This document shows positions 1 through 8,995 of a stretch of DNA of 14,126 nucleotides, piece after piece. The stretch covers positions 217,430 through 231,555 of the forward strand of contig WELB01000012.1 of assembly GCA_009602725.1 (NCBI GenBank), in the 5' to 3' direction. How positions within the stretch are numbered: the stretch's first letter is position 1; each line of letters begins with the position of its first letter. The translations under genes were made by a program, and so were the position numbers. The DNA comes from Spirogloea muscicola (taxonomy: Eukaryota; Streptophyta; Zygnematophyceae; Spirogloeales; Spirogloeaceae). Below the pieces are notes generated by a model. It saw only the letters and a program-made list of their open reading frames with translations, was not told the DNA's origin and did not search any database.

Positions 1-220
1 CCTCCTCGGCGCGCGCCCGCGCCGCGAGCGCAAGCGCGGCGCCCTGCCGCTGCCGCGCTCTCGCCGACTTGGGGCTCCTCCTGCTCCGCCCTGCGCTGCA
101 TTGGCCAGCCCCGGGCACCACCTCCGGCCTCGCCTCCCTCGCCGGCTGCCTGCCTGCATGCTCTCCACGACGGCCCCCGCGCTGCGCCCGCGAGCCTGAG
201 CGGCCGCTGCTGCGGCCGCC
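1..220 (+). promoter_or_regulatory. GC-rich 5' flank / 5' UTR of the mTERF gene
   Basis: Very GC-rich sequence runs into the start codon at 221, whose context (gcggccgccATGGcg) is a near-ideal Kozak match. I see no TATA box or other nameable element. Long open frames here are a by-product of composition: one beginning at 69 runs in another frame and has no family-like sequence. Promoter and 5' UTR cannot be separated by eye. Confidence 0.4.
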
Positions 221-3200
221 ATGGCGCTGGCTCTGGAGAAGCTGCTGCCGCAATGCGCGGCCCTCGGGCTCGGCGGCGGATGCCCGCCGGCCTCGCGGGG
301 CCACGGCCAGATATGGATCCCCGCGGACACTCCCAGCTGCTCCTCGCGGCCGGGCGGCCAGCAGTGCTCGCGCCGCGTGGCCGGGCCGTCGGCGAAGCAG
401 CACGTGCTCCTGTGCCAGAGCGGCGGCCGGGCCGACCAGGTGGCCTTCTTCCGGTCGTCCCCGAACAGCGGCTCGCTGGAGAGCGTCAGCGGCTCGGGAG
501 ACGAGCAGGACCCGCTGTTGGAGGAGGTCCTGGACGGCGTGCAGGTCGAGGACGCCGACCTCGTGCTGGCGAGCTCCGAGGAGTTTGTCGCCTCCGATGA
601 CGATGCTGGTGTGCTCGGGGAGCTTGTGGAAGAGGAGGAGGAGGAGGAGGAGGAGGAGGAAGAGGACGTGGAGAAGCTCGTGAGCCTGCCGCTCAAAACC
701 GGCACCCTGAATGACATCCTCCGTGCCAAGCTCGGGGACCGCTTCCAGCAGTTCATCGAGGTCGCGTCCCTCCTGTCGGACATGGGGGTCGAGACGCTCT
801 CTGTCGTGAAGGCAGCGCAGTACGCCGACGCGGTGCCTAATGTCAAGGTGGTGAAAGAGCTGGTGTCGGAGCTCAGCAAGCATGGGATGGGCAAGGCGGA
901 CATAGCTCGCCTCTTCAGCAGGCGGCCCAAGGCCGTGCAGAGCTCTCCAGGTAGCCAACACAAGCGGGCCTCCCAGTGTGCATTGCTTCTGATTCACCTT
1001 GGTCTGGCAAGCTCGTGTCTCAAGCTGCGGTACAGTATCATGAGTGCCAGAGCTTCTGTGCGTCGGGAGTCACGCCCGTGACACGTCCTGCAATTAGGGT
1101 TCTCACAACAAGCACTGTACGGGTAATCTGCAGTCAGAGAGGTACAAGAGGGGCTTTGGTTCCGCTGAGCCTGGGATGTCGCACAAGAGCTCCTTGTTGT
1201 TGTCGTCACAGCGGCGTGACTCTCACCGTGTCCATTCCTTCCCCTCCCGCAGCTTCCGTGGCCTTCAAGTTCGTCTTCCTGCAGGCCCTCGGGATGAGCC
1301 GGCCCTCCGTCGTGAAGACGTTCGTGACCTGCCCACCCCTGCTGGACTTTGACCTCGACAACATGGCCAAAGTCATCAGCTTCTACAGCAACTCTGGTGT
1401 TGCTGACGCGGACCTCGCCAGGTGCCCCTTTCGCTGTGCAAGAATGAGCTGCTCCAGGCCGATACCTGATGACTTGAGAACCTCAGAGTCATGCAATTGC
1501 AGCTTGTCCTCAGATCCATTGCCAGAGGCAGGGGCAATGTGAGATTGTACGGGCTTTGAAATTCAGAGCATTTCCTTAATACGCACGGAAGAAGTACAAG
1601 CACTAGACTCCCATTACATAGTAGTGGTGCGCTCTGTTGCTCTCTGCAGGATAGTGAGAAGGCGGCCGCAGCTGCTCGGCTACAGCGTGGACCGGCTTGC
1701 ACAAGTGGTGAACTTCCTCTTCAACGCAGGCGTGACCAAGGAGGACATTGGGCGCCTTCTCCGCAAGTCGCCCGAGGTCCTTGCTCTCAGAGTTGACCGC
1801 AATCTGACCTCAAAGGTTGAGCTGCTGCTATCATTGGGGTTGACCCCCATAGCCCTCGGCAAAGCGCTTGCACGCCGACCCGCCATCCTGAGCTACAGCA
1901 CCAACCACCTTCAGGTGACGGGTGTGGCCCATAGTTTGCTGCGAAGTTCTCCCAGGATGTTGAATCGATAGCTGAGCAAGCAACAGCCACTGCCAGCCAA
2001 GTGTGTCACTGAAGGTGTGGAGCGCACCTCGCATGCCGCCTTCCAAATGCAGAGCTGCCCCCCTAACACCCCTCCCATCCTGGGCCTCTGTCTGCAGGCA
2101 GCAGTGAATTTCCTGCGGGATCAAGGCTTGAGCCCATCCGAGCTTGGACGCCTGCTACAGCGGTTTGCAGAGGTCCTTGTGCTGGACCCTCAGAAGAAGC
2201 AGCAGCCGATGGTGGACTACCTGATCACTCTGGGGGTGAAGCGCGAGGACATTGGCAAAGTGCTCCTCCGACGCCCGCAAGTCCTTGCCTTCTCCGTTGA
2301 GGGCCTGCACAATGTGGTGGACTTTCTCCTCTCTCTTGGCATCACCCCGCCTCACCTGGCGCGCATTGTGACAGCGGCGCCCCAGGTATACCTCAGAGTT
2401 CCTTCCTTGTGTTGTGCACATCTGAGAGATAGCGATATTTTGCTGCGACGTGTACATTGCTCGCTTATCTACATAGTGTAGTCAGTGCAGGAGCATGCTG
2501 CTTCCACTTAATTTCAGTCGGCTGGATTTCGCCCCATTGCCAGGTGCTCACGCTGAGCGTCGAGGAGAAGCTCAAGCCCATGATTGCCTTCCTAAGAGAG
2601 GTTGGGGTGACAGACCAGAAGGATCTGGAGAAGCTGGTGTGGCGCAATGCACAGATTTTGTGCTGCAGCATTGAGAAGAACCTGAAGCCCAAGATTGAGT
2701 ACCTCAAGAGCGTGGGCATCCCTGACGCGGACGTCGTAAGGATGATTGTCATGTTCCCTTCCATGATGGGGCAGGCCCTGGAGACATCCATTGGTGCCAA
2801 GCACGACTACCTCGTCAAAGTCATGGGCCGGTCTGTCTCGGAGGTCATAGACTTCCCCCAGGTGAAGTACACATGAGTAGCTCTGCACTCCTTGTTGCAG
2901 TCGCAAGCTGAGAATGTAACAGCATGATGCTTGCTTCCCTCAGTCAGAACCTGCCTAACTTTTGGAAGTAGTGGCTGTTGTCCAAGGTTGCAGGCTACAG
3001 ACTTTCTGGAGCTAGATTGCTTCCATTGCGTACCCTTGTCAGGCTGTTGAGTTAGTACTTGGTCCTTTGTTGGTCAAAAGTTAGTCCATTCTTCCAAGGC
3101 TTGCTTGCTCACATTCTCAGAAGGTCAAGCGTCTTGCTGCTGCCCAATGCGTGCAGTATTTCGGCTACAGCCTGGAGGCCAGGATAAGGCCACGGCACGA

Positions 3201-3423
3201 GACACTGCAAGAGCTTGGTATCCGCACAAGCCTAGCGTCCATGCTCGCCTGTGTGGATGAAGACTTTGAGGCACGGTATGTTCTGAAGCAGCCTCCCCAA
3301 CGGGCCCCATACAGAAGCCGGCGTAGGTCAGCAGAGGCCACCTTGGCCGCTGTAGCGGCCTCTGTATCTTCGAAGCTCGAGGCAGACTCCAGCTTTCCTC
3401 AAGAGGCTGAGGTTGAGGTGTAG
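221..3423 (+). CDS. mTERF-family organellar nucleic-acid-binding protein (six exons)
   Basis: Exons are 221-950, 1253-1421, 1650-1914, 2098-2385, 2544-2861 and 3157-3423. All junctions are GT-AG and the phases agree (1, 2, 0, 0, 0), giving 678 codons plus stop. mTERF proteins are helical-repeat proteins that bind DNA or RNA in mitochondria or plastids and act in organelle transcription, splicing or ribosome assembly. About 11-12 repeats run from residue ~207 to ~632, each with a 'L-x-x-L-G-(I/V/L)...I/L-x-x-x-P-x-(I/V/L)' signature, for example 'VKREDIGKVLLRRPQVLAF' and 'IEYLKSVGIPDADVV'. The last repeat and its tail ('RIRPRHETLQELGI', then 'SMLACVDEDFEARY') resemble plant and algal mTERF C-termini. 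Residues 1 to ~70 are rich in Ala, Gly, Ser and Arg and look like a transit peptide; plastid or mitochondrion cannot be decided. Residues ~92-150 are acidic, with a 12-Glu run at 137-148, which is unusual for the family. The C-terminal ~45 residues are low complexity. The family is very likely; the subgroup and target are not resolved. Confidence 0.9.
629..664 (+). repeat. GAG/GAA trinucleotide run inside mTERF exon 1
   Basis: Twelve consecutive Glu codons (GAA, nine GAG, GAA, GAG) encode residues 137-148. It is almost pure GAG, so it is likely to vary in length, and any change by whole triplets keeps the frame. It sits in a wider acidic stretch that also holds a 'DDD' cluster around residue 128. 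Confidence 0.9.
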
Positions 3424-3534
3424 TGTACCTGTGCTCCTTCATCTTAGCTTGCCAAGGTGCACAAGTCCTCTAGCTCTTATGACCTGATAAGGCTGGTCAT
3501 CAAACTCAACATTCTGGGAAGATTATGCCATTGC

Positions 3535-3539
3535 TGTAA
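3535..3539 (+). terminator. Candidate TGTAA poly(A) signal of the mTERF gene
   Basis: TGTAA lies about 112 nt after the stop codon at 3421-3423. TGTAA is the usual polyadenylation signal in many chlorophyte algae. A five-base match is weak alone, but the neighbouring convergent gene has one at almost the same distance. Confidence 0.35.
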
Positions 3540-4392
3540 TCTTCAAGTGCGAAGCTTTTCATCCTCAAGCCTTGTGCACTTCGAGAAGCTCTCTTTTGTC
3601 TTGTCTTCACCTCAACGTATTTGAAGGGCAGGCACACCAGCAGCTTACGATTGAGACGCTCTTTGTCCGTGCTTTGCTTGCTTGCGTGACCACTGTCACG
3701 TCGTTGTTGACACCATCGCCAGTTTAAAAGCTTAGCTCCCTTTCAAAGACCAAGTGTCCTGACCATGAGCATAAGCTCAGAAGGAAAATGACTTGCCTCA
3801 CTGTCCACTGCAGTAACAACTGGAGTATTTCATTGGTAGCAGCAGCTGGACCAAACACTCAGTACCACTTGGAACTCTTATTAGCCTCGTCAGACCTTCA
3901 TTGATCATATCAGCCAGTCCACTTCTGATATGCAGAGTCTTAGCATGATGTGCAAGCGCTATTACAATGTCGTCAATATGGTAAAAGCTCAGAGCTCCTG
4001 TGGTCATGACCAGGTGTCCTGGGCTAGCATCGTTGCCCTACAGTAAAGAGCTCCGAAGCTTCTGTCACCAGTTTCTGTCACCTGCGTAATTGGAAGACTC
4101 ATAGCTGTGTTGTTTATCTCTATGTGCTGAGCTGGTGTGAGCTATAAGCTGCAGAAGCTATAAAGGCTTGCTGCTTGGTGATGGTGTTTGTCGCTGACGT
4201 TACTTTGTCACAATCGGCATGTGTGACCTGCACTTCCATTCCCCATATTGAAGTACACCGTCAACAGCGAGCAATTTGTAAAAAAATGACAGACTGTATT
4301 ATGTCCACGTAATTCCAAACCCCCAATGAATACCTAAGCTTAAATATCGGAGTACCAAGCTCATGTGAAAACGCAACCCTCTGTAGATGGGG
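3540..4392. other. Intergenic stretch between convergent genes; no gene seen
   Basis: About 850 nt of lower-GC sequence with no convincing coding frame. Small details only: a 12-nt perfect palindrome TGGTCATGACCA at 4001-4012, a near-duplicate 14-mer (gaccaagtgtcctg, about 3749-3762, and gaccaggtgtcctg, about 4008-4021), and several AGCT-rich motifs around 4130-4165. No function is assigned. Confidence 0.5.
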
Positions 4393-4397
4393 TTACA
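4393..4397 (-). terminator. Candidate TGTAA poly(A) signal of the zinc-finger gene
   Basis: TTACA on the plus strand reads TGTAA on the minus strand, about 130 nt beyond the stop at 4526-4528. The spacing matches that seen for the mTERF gene. Confidence 0.35.
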
Positions 4398-4473
4398 GGC
4401 CCTGTCGAGAAGAACACAGCCTACCTTTAGCATAATGAGTCTTGCATGTCTGGGTGCATGACGTCCCATGCAC

Positions 4474-4486
4474 AAACCCTAAACCC
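4474..4486 (-). repeat. Short telomere-like motif (almost two TTTAGGG units)
   Basis: AAACCCTAAACCC on the plus strand reads GGGTTTAGGGTTT on the minus strand. It lies about 40 nt past the zinc-finger gene stop, so it falls in its presumed 3' UTR. The motif matches plant-type telomere repeats and the plant 'telo box', but 13 nt may be chance. Confidence 0.4.
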
Positions 4487-4525
4487 AAGACATGGCCTCA
4501 ACAAATGTGGGATGCAGAACCATCA

Positions 4526-5649
<1,124 letters not shown>

Positions 5650-5744
5650 CCTGGGGGATCGCGGGGCCGAGTCCAGGGGCTGTGGGTTGGGGGTGGGGTA
5701 TTCACAGCTCGGGCCTGGGGTGCCTCGGTGTCTCCCTCTCCGCG

Positions 5745-5845
5745 GACGGAAGAGACACACCAACAGCTCCTCCAAAGTAGGGCCAATGGCTGGCAGGCCA
5801 GCCCAAAAGGCATTCGAGTGCCAAGCACAAGGGCAAGCACACTGA
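5745..5845 (-). mobile_element. LINE-like 3'-UTR fragment upstream of the zinc-finger gene
   Basis: The segment holds the family hairpin (ggctgg-cagg-ccagcc at 5788-5803), flanked on the minus strand by 'CCTTGTGCTT' before it and 'GGAGGAGCTGTT' after it. Both flanks have matches in other copies, at about 6440-6480 and 7745-7800. It ends about 100 nt upstream of the zinc-finger start codon, so it may lie in that gene's promoter or 5' UTR. It is short and degenerate. Confidence 0.45.
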
Positions 5846-6214
5846 CAGACGTGCATCACGTGCTGCTAAGCTGACCGGCTCAGCGACCACGAGTTAGCAC
5901 GTCGGGGTCGCTAGTTGATGCCCGAATACCGGAAGGCAATTTGCAAGCCCTTGTGCCACCAGCTGCAGCTCGACCAGCTTTCTGGTGCAAGCATGAGCCT
6001 GAGCTCGCTGCAAATAGGCTGATACACAACGCCGCAAACACGACAAATAGGCTGCCAGCATGCCCATCTCAGCTTCTGGAAGCATATCCTCACATTGTGC
6101 TTGTCCTTGACTTGCAATGTTCGCAAGTAATGTGCGAAATCGAGGACCCATGCATTCAATGGTGTCAATTGCGGCTGGTAGGAGGTGATCGCTACAGGGG
6201 TAATTGCAGTAGAG

Positions 6215-6365
6215 CTGCAAGAGGAATGAACAGGGTCCGGAAGGGGCTGGAAGGCGCCAATATATGAGATTACTCTTCTCTCCGTAACTTCTGCGAATGG
6301 ACGCTTAATAAGCTCTAGTCAATATATGCACATCTGAGTAACTAGACAGCGGAACATCGTTGCCA
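6215..6365 (-). mobile_element. LINE-like 3' end, copy ending at 6305
   Basis: On the minus strand 6365-6305 reads 'VPLSSYSDVHILTRAY' then TAA. It is one of at least eight copies of the same C-terminal peptide in this block (consensus 'FPPASYSDLHLLTRGY'-stop). After the stop comes the shared start of the 3' UTR (GCGTCCATTCGC) and then 'GGCGCCTTCCAGCCCC' and 'CCTGTTCATTCC', also shared with other copies. The copy is 5'-truncated, with no upstream coding part left. Confidence 0.6.
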
Positions 6366-6429
6366 TGCAGGTGCGGTGCGCCTGGAGTGAATGGAGGCAA
6401 GCCCGAAAAAGAGCTCTTGATATATAAAG

Positions 6430-6602
6430 GCAATGCTTATGAGTGGCCAGCCCAAAACGGAAAGCACAAGGCCCTATGGAGAGTTAGCTACAAGGTCTTG
6501 AAGGGCAGGGCCTGAAGGCGCAGACTCGAATTTGTGAATCGACGCTCAATAACCTCTAGTCAGCAAGTGCATATTGAAAAAGATAGCCAATGTCAAAGAG
6601 GG
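6430..6602 (-). mobile_element. LINE-like 3' end, copy ending at 6546
   Basis: The minus strand reads '...FFNMHLLTRGY' then TGA (6548-6546), followed by a 3' UTR beginning GCGTCGATTCAC. That is nearly identical to the copy ending at 6305 and is followed by the shared 'TGCGCCTTCAGGCCC' and 'TTTTGGGCTGGCC' pieces. The coding part is only ~17 codons long and is more diverged than the last six residues. Confidence 0.55.
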
Positions 6603-6789
6603 GCTGGAAAGCGCGCTCAACAAGCATGCAGCTAAAGCGCACAGCTATGCACTCACCACAGAGGAGAGTTGCTTTAGTACGCGACAAAAAGCAGCAGCTC
6701 ATCTGCGATGGCTGTGGTGGGAGGCCAGGCCAAGTGAAAGATGCTCCTCCAAAAAAAGAGACAAGCTCGTCCAATGTATGGAAATGCTG

Positions 6790-6950
6790 TGAAAATAAGC
6801 AGTTCTTCCAGAGGGGGCGAGGAAAGCCAGCCCACAAACGGATGAACAAGGTCCAATGGAGCCGGAAAAGACGTGGAGACCACCAAGGGTGCCTGCTCAG
6901 TAGTTACTAGCAGCCGCAATTAGGGAGAAAGTAGCAGCAGGAAAGTGGCT
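6790..6950 (-). mobile_element. LINE-like 3' end, copy ending at 6897
   Basis: Minus-strand peptide 'FPAATFSLIAAASNY' then TGA (6899-6897). The 3' UTR holds 'CCATTGGACCTTGTTCATCC', then 'GTGGGCTGGCTTTCC', then 'CCCCCTCTGGAAGAACTGCT', which are strong matches to the copies near 7600 and 7790. The peptide has drifted from LTRGY to ASNY, but position and stop agree. Confidence 0.5.
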
Positions 6951-6999
6951 CTTCCAAGGGGGGCGAGGGCAGTGAAAAATGTAAGCTCTTACAAAGGCC

Positions 7000-7139
7000 A
7001 GCCCAGAATCAACGCAGGAAGAAAGCCGCACTGCCTAGAGCCGGAAGTGGCAGCCAGGGCACACCCAGCACGACGATGCAAGGCATGTGTCAGGGAGCGT
7101 TGCGAGAATATGAAAGTAGCACTCGACACCAGGGCCTGA
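7000..7139 (-). mobile_element. LINE-like coding fragment with the HRRAGRALAA motif
   Basis: The minus strand encodes 'SQRSLTHALHRRAGCALAAT' across about 7105-7040. Three other copies match: 'HLRAGRALAATSGL' near 7440-7475, 'HRRAGRALAAASGL' near 8040-8080 and 'RAGRALAAASGF' near 9063-9100. Differences between copies fall mostly at third codon positions, which points to an ancestral protein-coding sequence. The expected LTRGY end is missing; the fragment runs into UTR-like sequence near 6995. Confidence 0.55.
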
Positions 7140-7149
7140 GAGCCCGCGG

Positions 7150-7300
7150 CGTGAGAGAGGCCAGCCTGAAGGAAAAATTAGACTGAGTTCAAAGGGCCAA
7201 AAGGCGCTTAAAGCACACAGCTATGCAAGTGGTACAGTTAATGGGAGCTCAGTAACCCCGAGACAGCAGCCGCAAGTCGGAGTAAATTGCAGCTGGAAAA
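7150..7300 (-). mobile_element. LINE-like 3' end, copy ending at 7249
   Basis: The minus strand reads 'FPAAIYSDLRLLSRGY' then TGA (7251-7249), followed by a 3' UTR with 'GCATAGCTG', 'GCGCCTTTTGGCCC' and a half hairpin (GGCTGGCC near 7158-7165). It forms a near-tandem pair with the next copy, with a period of about 123 nt. Confidence 0.6.
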
Positions 7301-7304
7301 TGGA

Positions 7305-7580
7305 CAAGGTCCAAAGAGCTGAATGGCGCCAAAATCAAACAGCTATGCGAGTGACTACAGCGAATGGGAGCTCAGTGACCCCAAGTCTGCAGCTGCAAGT
7401 TGGAGTAACTTGCAGCTGGAAACGAGGCACCCTGACGAGACCAGAAGTAGCAGCCAAAGCGCGGCCTGCTCGCAAGTGCACTGCGTGAGCCTGGGACCGT
7501 TGGAAGGAGACGGACAGCCGCATGAGGAACACCTGGGCAAGCGACCCGGCGGCGCTGAAGCCGGACAGCTCACCTTGCTG
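7305..7580 (-). mobile_element. LINE-like 3' end, long copy ending at 7372
   Basis: On the minus strand a frame with no stop reads 'GELSGFSAAGSLAQVFLMRL', then 'SVSFQRSQAHAVHLRAGRAL', then 'AATSGL'. After a one-base shift it continues 'FPAASYSNLQLQTWGH' and TGA (7374-7372). It aligns over its whole length with the copy at 8996-9440. The 3' UTR repeats 'GCATAGCTG' and 'CTTTGGACCTTGTCCAT'. The part matching the LINE protein ends abruptly upstream at about 7580, against a hairpin-bearing tail of another copy. Confidence 0.65.
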
Positions 7581-7599
7581 CCCCTGCCAACGAGGAGCA

Positions 7600-7840
7600 G
7601 CTCGGGGTGAGGGCTGGGAATGCCAGCCCACAAAATCATGAATAAGGTCCTAAGGAGCCAAAAGAAGATACAACCGAGCCGGACGAAAGCATGAACAGGG
7701 TCTAAAAGAGCCGGAGGGTGCCAAAAAGGGGGCGATGGTTGTGAGAGAAGCAGCTCTTCCACAGGGGGCGAGGGCTGGCGAAAGCGAGCCCACAAAAGCA
7801 TGAACAAGGTCCAAAACAGAAACAGCTCTTCAGTGGAAGG
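7600..7840 (-). mobile_element. Stacked LINE-like 3'-UTR tails
   Basis: At least three tails in a row share 'GACCTTGTTCATGCTTTTGT' or close variants (near 7805-7790, 7705-7690 and 7655-7635). Two carry the hairpin: GGGCTGG-gaatg-CCAGCCC type at 7611-7629 and GGGCTGGC-gaaa-GCgAGCCC at 7772-7791. 'CCCCCTGTGGAAGAGCTGCT' follows in the minus direction. I see no peptide-coding part between them. Confidence 0.55.
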
Positions 7841-7889
7841 TTATGGTCGTGAGAGGCCGGCCCAAAGAAAGAAAGCACGGCTGCTGATA

Positions 7890-8145
7890 TTTAAAAGAGC
7901 GGCTGTGAAAGCCAGCCAGATGCATACAGGTGTTCATGACGGAGCCACAGGCTAAGCAGCCAGGGCGCTCTTAGTAACCCCGTGTCAGCAGTAGGAAATC
8001 AGATGAGCTGAGGGGAGGAAGAGCAACCCCGTTGCGCAAGCCAGAGGCTGCTGCAAGGGCGCGACCAGCGCGGCGATGCAAAGCAAGCGCTTGGAAAGAG
8101 GAGGACATTGCCTCCGAAGGCGTGATGGCTGGAGAAGCCAGCCCC
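7890..8145 (-). mobile_element. LINE-like 3' end, copy ending at 7971
   Basis: The minus strand has one open frame, 'FQALALHRRAGRALAAASGL' then 'RNGVALPPLSSSDFLLLTRG' then Y and TAA (7973-7971). This is the only copy in which the RAGRALAA and LTRGY motifs stay joined in frame. The hairpin ggctgg-agaag-ccagcc (8127-8143) lies just upstream, and another (7901-7917) lies in its 3' UTR. Confidence 0.65.
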
Positions 8146-8311
8146 AAATGATACGGACATACTGGATGGGCCGGGAAGGGCAGGGAGAGAAACATTCTTT
8201 CATTGCAGCTTGGCAACGCTTTTCCGCCTTCTGGTTAGTTCGATCTGCATTCGTTGTATTAAGGTTGCTGAGTGTAACAACCTGCACCTAGACACACATT
8301 TAGGGGTGAGT

Positions 8312-8392
8312 AGGGGCAGGTCTCTACATTTGGTATCAGAGGCGTTCTTGCATCATCGGCCGCCTCTGATACCAAATGTAAGACCTTGCCCT
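8312..8392. repeat. Foldback with two inverted LTR/primer-binding-site junctions
   Basis: A perfect 20-nt inverted repeat (8325-8344 with 8361-8380, 16-nt loop) extends as an imperfect stem out to about 8312 and 8392 (taggggcaggtctct against agaccttgcccta). Each arm read inward is 'taca', then 'tttggtatcagaggcg'. TGGTATCAGAG matches the initiator-Met-tRNA primer-binding site of many plant LTR retrotransposons, and the preceding 'aca' fits an LTR ending in CA. So the arms look like two LTR-PBS junctions facing each other. No gag or pol is present. Confidence 0.55.
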
Positions 8393-8399
8393 ACACACG

Positions 8400-8469
8400 C
8401 AGCCGAATCCAACAAGGTGAGTTGTCCTTGTTGGGTCGGCTGTAGGGGTTCCTGAGCCAACCCTCTACA
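8400..8469. repeat. Two further tandem hairpins beside the foldback
   Basis: Hairpin A: cagccgaatccaacaagg (8400-8417) pairs with ccttgttgggtcggctg (8426-8442) across an 8-nt loop, with about one mismatch or bulge. Hairpin B: tgtaggggtt (8441-8450) pairs with aaccctctaca (8459-8469). With the foldback at 8312-8392 this makes three consecutive stem-loops in ~160 nt. They may be R/U5 structure of the minus-strand LTR suggested by the PBS arm; that is an inference. Confidence 0.5.
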
Positions 8470-8579
8470 CGGTGAAGCGCACGCGCAGCTGCGCAGCGGA
8501 AGCCTGGGCCTGTGGCGCCGCCGTCAGGCGACTCCACCTCACTGGCACCAGCCAGCAGCTGTCCCGAAGGAAAGGAGCC

Positions 8580-8765
8580 ACGATTCTTCGCAGCAGGCCC
8601 GCGGCTGGCTGCGGCAGCGGCCGCGGCGGCAGGCAGCGGCAAGGCTGCTCTCGGGCTTCACCGGTCCGAACTTTTGCAGTCGGGTCTCGGCCCAAGATTT
8701 CTGGTATTGCTGCCTCTCCTGCAGCGAGCTACTCAGACCTGATGTTGCTCACTCGTGGATACTGA
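8580..8765 (+). mobile_element. LINE-like 3' end in the plus orientation, ending at 8765
   Basis: The plus strand reads 'SPAASYSDLMLLTRGY' then TGA (8763-8765). It matches the minus-strand C-terminal ends nearby, so this copy is inverted relative to most. Upstream, about 8590-8640 is Ala/Gly/Arg-rich and may be a worn RAGRALAA segment. An ATG- or alternative-start frame from 8472 covers the same region, but its N-terminal part has no recognisable match. Confidence 0.5.
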
Positions 8766-8821
8766 GGTTCCCTCTGCATCGTCTATGTGTTTTGCAGTGT
8801 TTGCAGGCAAGCGCGGCCAGG

Positions 8822-8895
8822 TTAACTGGTGGCTGGGAGAGGCCAGCCCAAAGGAATGGACAAGGTCTGAAGGAGCCGGAGTGCTAAGGACTGGC
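8822..8895 (-). mobile_element. LINE-like 3'-UTR tail with hairpin
   Basis: The minus strand shows 'CCGGCTCCTTCAGACCTTGT' then 'CCATTCCTTTGGGCTGGCC'. The hairpin ggctgg-gagagg-ccagcc is at 8831-8848. It is the same order as the tails at 7600-7840, with no coding part attached. Confidence 0.5.
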
Positions 8896-8995
8896 CCCTT
8901 CGAACCTTTGTCAATTTATTTTCGGGCTGGCTTTTCACAGCCCTTGCCCCCGTGCACCTTTCTCGTTAAGGACTGAGACAGCAGCAAGCGGATTC

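Noticed and set aside
69-683. 204-codon plus-strand open frame over the mTERF 5' end
   Set aside because: It overlaps mTERF exon 1 in another frame, is rich in Arg and Pro from GC bias, and turns the GAG repeat into poly-Arg. It is a shadow.
951-1081. Exon 1 reading through into intron 1 to a stop at 1079-1081 as the true C-terminus
   Set aside because: The spliced form continues directly into further mTERF repeats with matching phase. A retained-intron form is possible but has no support in the sequence.
4001-4012. Perfect 12-nt palindrome TGGTCATGACCA as an operator-like site
   Set aside because: A single short palindrome in an intergenic 3' region with no partner site or promoter; it can occur by chance.
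8472-8765. 97-codon plus-strand frame as a stand-alone gene next to the hairpins
   Set aside because: Its last ~16 residues are the repeat-family end 'SDLMLLTRGY', and the rest is low-complexity, so it is better read as an inverted LINE-like fragment.
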